DNA of 64,000 bases, from NCBI GenBank assembly GCA_027493525.1, contig JAOSKN010000001.1, forward strand, positions 1,798,001-1,862,000, written 5' to 3'. Below, piece after piece: positions 58,439-64,000 of the stretch. The DNA comes from Planctomycetota bacterium (lineage in GTDB: Bacteria; Planctomycetota; SZUA-567; H5-PLA8). Numbering within the stretch: position 1 is the first letter of the stretch; each line of letters opens with the position of its first letter. Under the pieces are notes generated by a model. It worked only from the letters and a program-made list of their open reading frames with translations, searched no databases and was not told the DNA's origin. Made by a program: the position numbers and the translations under genes.

Positions 58439-61255
58439 ATGCATATCCAGCGCAGAACCCTGCACATGTCGATCCTAGTCATCTTGTTCCTGGGCGCTGG
58501 GTCGGTCCTGCACCAGATCTTTGGGGCATCAAGCGAGTCCGGCACGAGTGCTGCTCTACGCGCTCGGGTTACGAACTCGGATCTGCCGATCGCGCCGCTT
58601 GCGGGTGGGACGGACGGACTGCCCAGCGCCGACGAGCTGAACGCGCAGTTCGTCGAGCGCGTGCGCCCCCTGCTGGATACGCACTGCCTGCGCTGCCACA
58701 ACGAAAAGAAGCACAAGGGCGGCGTGCGGCTGGACGATCTGGCGGGCGTGCTGGACGAAGCGAACGTGCCGCGCTGGACGGAAGTCAAGAACGTGCTCGA
58801 CGTCGGCGCCATGCCGCCGGAAGAGGTCGAAGAGCGGCCCTCGCGAATCGATCAGGACCTCCTGCTGAAGTGGATCGGGAACGCCCTGAGGCGCTACGAG
58901 ATGGACCACCTCGAGACCGGCGGCGACACGCTGCTGCGGCGGATCAACCTGCGCGCGTACGCCAACATGCTCCGGACGTTGCTGGACGTGCCGCCGCAGG
59001 GGCTTGAGCAGTTCCCGCCGGATGGCGAAGTCCAGGGTTTCGATACGGTGGGCTCGGCGCTCTACACCGATGCAACGCTTTACGATCAGTACCTGAAGAC
59101 CGCGCAGCGAACGCTGGACCTGGCGCTTCCCACGACTCCTCAGCCGCCCAAGGTCATCGAACGAAAACTGTATCCTAAGGACGGCGCACTGAACTCGCTG
59201 CGGCGGCAAGGGCAAGCTGTCGAGAAGATGATCGCCGATCTCCAGAAGGATCACAGGGCCTTGCCCAAGGTGCGGGCGGATTTCGGGCCGAAGGCGGGCG
59301 GCGCGAAGGGAAGCGCGAGCGTGATCGACGCGGTGATTGCCGAGCACTTTGGGGTCAAGAGCTTCAAGGAATTGGCCAAGCAGAACATCAAGTGGGAAGA
59401 CGATCCGGAGTGCGCGCGAAAGGTGGGGCTCAGTCTGCAGGCGGAAAGGGAACGGCTCAAAGCCCAGGAAGCCCGGGTGGAAGACTTCCAGCCCATCGGC
59501 ATAGCCGGCAACGCGACCACCATCCATGCCACCATCGACCAACCCGGCTACTACCTGGTACGCGTGCGCGCCCAGTTGTCGAACCCCGACTGCCCCATGC
59601 CGCTGCGCATCGTCGTGAACCAGGAGAACGTGAGCATGTTCTTGGTTTACGATCCGCCGGGCAAGCCGGGCGTCCACGAGGTCCGCGTCTTCCTGGGGCA
59701 AGGCAAGTCCCGCATCACCCTGGTTTCCCTGCTGCCGGGGCGCCCCCTGCATCACGTCAAATATCTGCTTGAGTACGTTCGCGCGATTCACGGCTTCCAC
59801 CCCAGGTACGAACGCCAGTCGGAACGCGAGGAACGGACCGAAGCCGAGAAAGGGCCCTATCCGGAGGCGCTCTCCGACGAACTCTCCCTGCACGGCCCGA
59901 TCCACGCCGTCTGGCCGCCTCCGGCCGTCGCGCGCATCTTCCCCCGCGGGCTCAAGGCCGATCCCGGCCGCGAGTACGCCGAGGAGATCCTGTCGCGCTT
60001 CATGCGCCAGGCCTACGGGGGCGCGTGCGATCCGGCCGTCGTGCGCCCCTACGTGGACCTGGTCATGTCGCACTACGACGCCAAGCAGGACTTTCCCGAA
60101 GCCGTCAAGTACGCGCTGGCCGCGGTGCTGAGTTCGCCCCGGTTCCTGTACCTCTTCGAGGAGCAGCGGGCGGAACCCGCCCGCCGGCGCGCGCTGAACG
60201 GCACGGAGCTGGCGCGGCGGCTGGCCTACGCCCTGTGGAGCGACCTGCCGGACGAGGCGTTATGGGCCGGCGCGGCCGGCGGCGAATTGACGCAGGACGC
60301 CGAGCTGCGCGCGCAGATCAAGCGCCTGCTCGCCGATCCCCGCGCCCGCGCCTTTTGCGAAGGCTTCGCGACGCGCTGGTTGAAGATCGACCAACTGGGC
60401 TCCCTGAGCATCTCGAACGAGCACTTTGCCGCCTTCGACGAACTGCTGCGGAAGTCCGCGATCGACGAGAGCGTCGAGTTCTTCTCCGAACTGCTGCGGC
60501 GGAACGAGAGCGCCCTCAACTTTCTAGACTCCGACTTCGCCATGCTCAACGGCCGGCTGGCCCAGCACTATGGCATTCCCGGCGTGACCGGGAACGAGTT
60601 CCGGCGCGTCAAGCTCCCCCCCGGTTCGCGCCGCGGCGGCGTGCTGACCCAGGCCAGCGTCCTGATGGCGACATCCAACGGCATGGTGACCTCGCTCGTG
60701 CGGCGAGGTGCGTTCGTGATGGAGCGGCTGCTGGGCGTCCATCCCGGTACGCCGCCGCCCAACGTCCCCTCGCTCGACCGGGTCCCGATGGACGGCAAGG
60801 ACGGCGAACCCCTGGCCCCGCGCGACCGCCTCTCCATGCACCGGGAGGTCCCGAGTTGCGCGCGCTGCCACGACCGCATCGATCCCCTCGGGGTCGGCCT
60901 GGAGAAGTTCAACGCGCTGGGCGCGTACGGAGAGAAGCTGGCGCTCCTGCTGCCGGGGCTCGATGCCAAGGGCTTGCCGCGATGGGCGGAGCTCGAAGCC
61001 GACGTCCGCGGCGCCATGCTGGACGGTTCGGCCTACGACGGCTCCGACGAGCTTAAAAAGCGCCTCCTGGAGCAGAAAGACCGCTTCCTGCGCTGCCTCG
61101 CCGAGCACCTCGCGGTGTACATGCTGGGCCGAAGCCTGCAGCTTTCCGACGCGCCGGTGCTCGACGGCATCTGCGCCAACGCCGCGAAGGAAGGATACGG
61201 GCTCTATACGCTCGTGGAAGGATTGTTGCTCAGCGAACTGTTCCGGACCAAGTAG
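58439..61255 (+). CDS. Planctomycete-type cytochrome c protein (DUF1587/1592/1588/1585)
   Basis: 938 residues. After a signal/anchor (MSILVILFLGAGSVLHQIF), a c-type heme motif C83-L-R-C86-H87 (LDTHCLRCHNEKKHKGG) begins a PSCyt1-type domain. The following blocks are the conserved planctomycete set: RRINLRAYANMLRTLLDVPP (DUF1587), RRALNGTELARRLAYALWSD (DUF1592), PPGSRRGGVLTQASVLMATSN and CARCHDRIDPLGVGLEKF (DUF1588, with a second CxxCH), and the DUF1585 end. A beta-rich carbohydrate-binding-like insert occupies ~residues 375-470. ATG 58439 has AGGA 8 bases upstream. Periplasmic redox role, substrate unknown; it normally pairs with the DUF1552 gene that follows. Confidence 0.93.
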   Translation: MHIQRRTLHMSILVILFLGAGSVLHQIFGASSESGTSAALRARVTNSDLPIAPLAGGTDGLPSADELNAQFVERVRPLLDTHCLRCHNEKKHKGGVRLDDLAGVLDEANVPRWTEVKNVLDVGAMPPEEVEERPSRIDQDLLLKWIGNALRRYEMDHLETGGDTLLRRINLRAYANMLRTLLDVPPQGLEQFPPDGEVQGFDTVGSALYTDATLYDQYLKTAQRTLDLALPTTPQPPKVIERKLYPKDGALNSLRRQGQAVEKMIADLQKDHRALPKVRADFGPKAGGAKGSASVIDAVIAEHFGVKSFKELAKQNIKWEDDPECARKVGLSLQAERERLKAQEARVEDFQPIGIAGNATTIHATIDQPGYYLVRVRAQLSNPDCPMPLRIVVNQENVSMFLVYDPPGKPGVHEVRVFLGQGKSRITLVSLLPGRPLHHVKYLLEYVRAIHGFHPRYERQSEREERTEAEKGPYPEALSDELSLHGPIHAVWPPPAVARIFPRGLKADPGREYAEEILSRFMRQAYGGACDPAVVRPYVDLVMSHYDAKQDFPEAVKYALAAVLSSPRFLYLFEEQRAEPARRRALNGTELARRLAYALWSDLPDEALWAGAAGGELTQDAELRAQIKRLLADPRARAFCEGFATRWLKIDQLGSLSISNEHFAAFDELLRKSAIDESVEFFSELLRRNESALNFLDSDFAMLNGRLAQHYGIPGVTGNEFRRVKLPPGSRRGGVLTQASVLMATSNGMVTSLVRRGAFVMERLLGVHPGTPPPNVPSLDRVPMDGKDGEPLAPRDRLSMHREVPSCARCHDRIDPLGVGLEKFNALGAYGEKLALLLPGLDAKGLPRWAELEADVRGAMLDGSAYDGSDELKKRLLEQKDRFLRCLAEHLAVYMLGRSLQLSDAPVLDGICANAAKEGYGLYTLVEGLLLSELFRTK

Positions 61256-61292
61256 GGCCGCGGCCGTGGCCTGAAGGCGGGGAGACCGAACC

Positions 61293-62712
61293 ATGAACAA
61301 GCGCGAAGGTTGGAACCGCAGGAGCTTCCTGAAGGCCGCCGGCGTCTCGATCGGCCTGCCGTTCTTTCCGTCGCTCTTTCCGCGCTGCGCGTGGGCCGAC
61401 GGCGTCGCGCCGCCGCGGCGGCTGCTCTTCATGTCCGTGCCGCTGGGCTTCGTGCCCAACCCCTGGCTGGTCTCGCTGGGCTCCAATACGTTCAACAAGA
61501 ACGCCAACGGGGTGATCGAATACAAGGGCGGCTGGTTTCCCGAGGAGGACGGTCCCGGCTACAAGATGCCGGAGGTGCACGCGGATCTGGAGCCCCATCG
61601 GCAGCACCTCAGCTTCCTGAAAGGCCTGACCAACAAGGCGTATCGCGGCGACCCGCATTATGGCGACGACGTGTTCCTGACCTGCGCGGATACCCTGGCC
61701 GACGGCTCGCGCGCCTTTTCCAACACCGTCTCCTGCGACCAGGTGGCCGCGAAAGCGAAAGCGCTTGCCGGCGACGAAGTGCGTCATCCGAGCCTGGCCG
61801 TCGGCATCCGCCCGGTCATGGGCACGCATACGGGCGGCCTCTCGTGGTCCGAGCAGGGCGTTCCGCTGGCGCCCGAATCCTCCCCGCGGCGGCTCTTCGA
61901 GCGCCTCTTCGGGAAGGACGACCTGAGCGCCGAAGAACGGCTCCTGCGGCTCAAACAAAAGCGCAGCGTCCTCGACGCGACCCTTGGGCAGATCGAGGAC
62001 CTGCATGGCAGGCTGAACGCCTCCGACCGCCGCAAGCTCGAGGAGGTCACCGAAGCGGTGCGCCAGGTCGAGGCCCAGATACAACGCGAGGAACGCTGGG
62101 TCAGCGTCAGGAAACCGGAGACGAAGCTCGAACCGCCCAGCGAGGACATCGGCCTGAAGTCCGCGCTTCACGCCAAGACCATGCTCGAACTGATCCACGC
62201 GGCCTTCCTCACCGACAGCACCCGGATCGCAACCTGCGAACTCCCCGACAACTTCATGGGCGACCATGAGATCAGCCGATTCGACAAGCACAGCCTCAAT
62301 CACGCCGCCGGCGACCCGGAAAAAAGTGAACGACCACCTCAAGCTGGACCGCGCCATGTCGAAGCAGGTCGCCTACTTCATCGACCTGATGACCAAGTCC
62401 AAGGGACACGACGACCGGCCGCTCCTGTTTCATGCGCTCGCGGCGTATGGCTCGGGCGTCTGGGGGCCCAATCATTGGCTGCGCAGCCTGCCGGTCATGC
62501 TCATCGGCCACGCCGGCGGAAAGATCAAACAAGGGCTCACGCGCAAGTACGACGATCCCACGCCCATGGCGAACCTGTGGCTCTCGATGCTTCAGGCCAG
62601 CGGCGTGACCGCGGGCGATCTGGACCCCAAGGCCCCGGCCGGCGAAAAGAACGCGCCGCTCAAGAAATTCGCCGACAGCACCGGTGTGCTGGACGGCCTG
62701 CTGACGGCGTAG
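61293..62712 (+). CDS. DUF1552 Tat-exported protein (frameshift at 62320)
   Basis: About 472 residues after removing one A from AAAAAA (62320-62325). The two halves then join as DPEKVNDHLKLDRAMSKQVAYFI. The N-terminus carries a twin-arginine signal (NRRSFLKAAGVSIGLPFFPS). Family blocks include RRLLFMSVPLGFVP, MGDHEISRFDKHSLNHA and GPNHWLRSLPVMLIGHAGG. DUF1552 proteins are encoded next to DUF1592-type cytochromes throughout Planctomycetes and Verrucomicrobia. They are often regarded as sulfatase-like exported enzymes, but the reaction is unproven. It starts 37 bases after the cytochrome stop. Confidence 0.92.
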
Positions 62713-62742
62713 GGATTCGATGGCGCAATAGAAAGGCTCTTC

Positions 62743-63531
62743 ATGTCCAACGAAGTACCCGCTCTGCGCGCGGCGCTGCGCGTCATGGTGCAGCTCTGCG
62801 AATCGCGCGACGCCCAGGGCGTCACCGAGCTCGGCAAGGCCCTCGGCCTGAACAAGAACATGGTCTTCCGGATCCTGCGCACGCTCGACGAGGAAGGCTG
62901 GGTGGTGCGCGAGAACGAATCGGCGAAGTACCGCATGAGCCTGCGCCCGTTTCATTACGCGAGCATGCCCGTCGGGCGCATGAACCTGCGCCTCGCCGCG
63001 CTGGAGCCCCTGAAGGAACTCTGGACGCGCACCGGCGAGAGCACCTACCTCGCGATCCTCGACGAAGACCGGGTCATGTACCTGGAGAACTTCGACGCGA
63101 CGGGGAGCATCAAGATCGCGGGGAAGGTGGGCGGACGCTACTTCCTGCACTGCTCCGCTCCCGGCAAGGCGCTCATCGCCTACGCCCCCGACGCCTACCT
63201 CGAGGACCTCGCGCGGAAGGGATTCGAGCGCCTCACGCCCAAATCGATCTGCCGTCTGGACAAGCTGCGTGACGACTTGGCTCTGGTGCGCGAGCGGGGC
63301 TTCGCCGTGGATATCGAAGAGTACGCCACGGGCCTGATGTGCCTGGCCGCGCCGGTCTTCGACCATACGGGCCGGGCCGCGGGAACCGTCGGCACGTCCG
63401 TGCTGACCTTGAATTACAGCGTCCGGCGGATGCTCAACGAACTGGGGCCGTTGGTTAAGGCCGCCGCGCGAACCGTCTCCAGCGCCATGGGCGCATCCGA
63501 AAAGGTCCTGAGTACCGCGCCGCAGAAGTAA
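62743..63531 (+). CDS. IclR-family transcriptional regulator
   Basis: A 262-residue regulator. The N-terminal winged helix (GVTELGKALGLNKNMVFRIL, RTLDEEGWV) and the C-terminal effector domain (GRYFLHCSAPGKALIAYAP, DDLALVRERGFAVDIEEYATGLMCLAAPVFD) match IclR; the conserved GLMCLAAPVF segment lines the ligand pocket. Its position directly after the cytochrome/DUF1552 pair suggests it controls them. The last seven codons (LSTAPQK and the stop TAA) come from the 170 bp element, whose left end interrupts the gene's original 3' end. The native tail is therefore unknown, but the domain is complete. Confidence 0.93.
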   Translation: MSNEVPALRAALRVMVQLCESRDAQGVTELGKALGLNKNMVFRILRTLDEEGWVVRENESAKYRMSLRPFHYASMPVGRMNLRLAALEPLKELWTRTGESTYLAILDEDRVMYLENFDATGSIKIAGKVGGRYFLHCSAPGKALIAYAPDAYLEDLARKGFERLTPKSICRLDKLRDDLALVRERGFAVDIEEYATGLMCLAAPVFDHTGRAAGTVGTSVLTLNYSVRRMLNELGPLVKAAARTVSSAMGASEKVLSTAPQK

Positions 63532-63677
63532 CTGGCCCAATGCGCCGGGCATTTTGGACCGGATCGAGGCGCGCCGCGGGAGCAAATCGGGACGAAGATC
63601 CGTGACCGAGGCGCAACGAAGAGCCGGGCCAAAAGGCCCAAGTAGTGGGCCAGGAACTTCTGCGGCGCGGTACTGAG
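63508..63677. mobile_element. 170 bp inverted-repeat element, copy B
   Basis: Begins CTGAGTACCGCGCCGCAGAAG and ends with its inverted counterpart and CTGAG. The whole unit is the same length as, and about 90% identical to, the reverse complement of 4458-4627. Terminal repeats are ~32 bp with two mismatches (GTAACTGG versus GTTCCTGG inside). In both copies the GTAACTGG end faces the 3' end of the upstream gene. It contributes the stop codon of the IclR gene. Confidence 0.88.
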
Positions 63678-63703
63678 CGCGACCTGAAACTCCACGCCGC
63701 TCA

Positions 63704-63790
63704 GCGCGCCATGTCCAGCGTGTGGTACTTCTTGCAGGCGTAGCTGATCATGTTCGCTTTGATCTGCTTGCGGCGCTTGAAGGGCTGAAT
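63704..63790 (-). pseudogene. Possible C-terminal remnant of an unidentified gene
   Basis: Between stops on the minus strand lies a 29-codon segment reading IQPFKRRKQIKANMISYACK then KYHTLDMAR, with good codon use but no start. It abuts copy B of the 170 bp element. It could be the tail of a gene broken by insertion. The rest of 63678-64000 shows no gene I can support; a frame at 63722 continues to the window edge without family similarity. Confidence 0.3.
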
Positions 63791-64000
63791 CTAGTTCAAG
63801 ATTACTTTGCACAGGGCCGCGCCAGCAACCTCACTCGCCCCGACTGTCTTATTTCGCGCCAAGCCCTGTCGGGACAGCGGAAGCTCTCGAACGCACATTT
63901 TCCGATACGGACTGGCGACCGCCAGCGCTGGAGCGCGAATCCGATTGCCTGCGGGAATTTTCTAGGTACACTCCGAAAGAACTTGGAAGATGACGAGTAA

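Noticed and set aside
58439..62712. Cytochrome/DUF1552 pair as a novel system
   Set aside because: The pairing is well known across Planctomycetes and Verrucomicrobia; only its link to this IclR regulator is of note.

Overview
This 64 kb window is GC-rich, densely coded bacterial chromosome. No rRNA, tRNA or phage genes were recognised. The gene content points to the PVC superphylum or a related lineage such as Planctomycetota, Lentisphaerota or Verrucomicrobiota. The evidence is a paired DUF1587/1592/1588/1585 cytochrome protein and DUF1552 Tat protein, several sulfatase-superfamily enzymes beside Gfo/Idh/MocA dehydrogenases and xylose-isomerase-like TIM barrels, heparinase-like polysaccharide lyases, and an ECF sigma factor fused to a membrane anchor and extracytoplasmic domains. 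The exact phylum cannot be fixed from the sequence alone.

Layout. 1-3 kb: end of a TPR protein, a tRNA-binding-domain protein, an SDR epimerase, a thioredoxin-like ferredoxin overlapping a close DJ-1 homologue. 3.3-9.8 kb: a CBM9-like secreted protein, an HpcH/HpaI aldolase and the sulfite reductase CysI (minus strand), then an M28 peptidase with a PDZ domain. 10-14 kb: two large secreted or envelope proteins of unknown role, preceded by an unusual four-copy repeat. 14-25 kb: a carbohydrate-type catabolic cluster with an AraC regulator, sugar isomerase, two Gfo/Idh/MocA dehydrogenases, two alkaline-phosphatase-superfamily hydrolases with Thr in place of the sulfatase Cys, an ASRT-domain protein, a degenerate phosphodiesterase-like protein and an aldo/keto reductase. 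25-30 kb: an APH-type kinase, a malonyl-CoA-synthetase-like ligase and a GH57 glycosidase. 30-37 kb: an Mla-type lipid transport operon (permease, ATPase, three MCE proteins), then a ferredoxin. 37-41 kb: a DUF4175-like membrane protein with extreme Gly-Gln repeats. 41-44 kb: trpB and trpA separated by a zeta-toxin-like kinase and a small partner gene. 44-48 kb: a canonical sulfatase, DNA polymerase III delta (holA) and an MFS transporter. 48-58 kb: a heparinase-like lyase, the membrane-tethered sigma factor, a small membrane protein, an alpha/alpha-toroid-type secreted protein and a vWA lipoprotein. 58-64 kb: the cytochrome/DUF1552 pair, an IclR regulator, and a mobile repeat at the 3' end of the IclR gene.

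The most distinctive structure is between the genes. (i) A 170 bp element with ~32 bp terminal inverted repeats occurs twice (4458-4627 and 63508-63677), each time at the stop codon of the upstream gene and in the same orientation to it. (ii) Most low-complexity intergenic arrays have a 7 bp period although the heptamer differs from site to site. (iii) A different 135 bp element has 15 bp perfect inverted ends. (iv) A degenerate ~40 bp motif is repeated four times in a gene-free interval. (v) Three genes have a -10 box placed so that transcription would begin at the start codon, suggesting leaderless mRNAs.

Quality note: about nine otherwise well-conserved genes are broken by single-base indels, nearly all in short homopolymer runs. 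One gene carries two compensating indels. I read these as consensus errors of the assembly rather than pseudogenes, and I give coordinates for the repaired genes.
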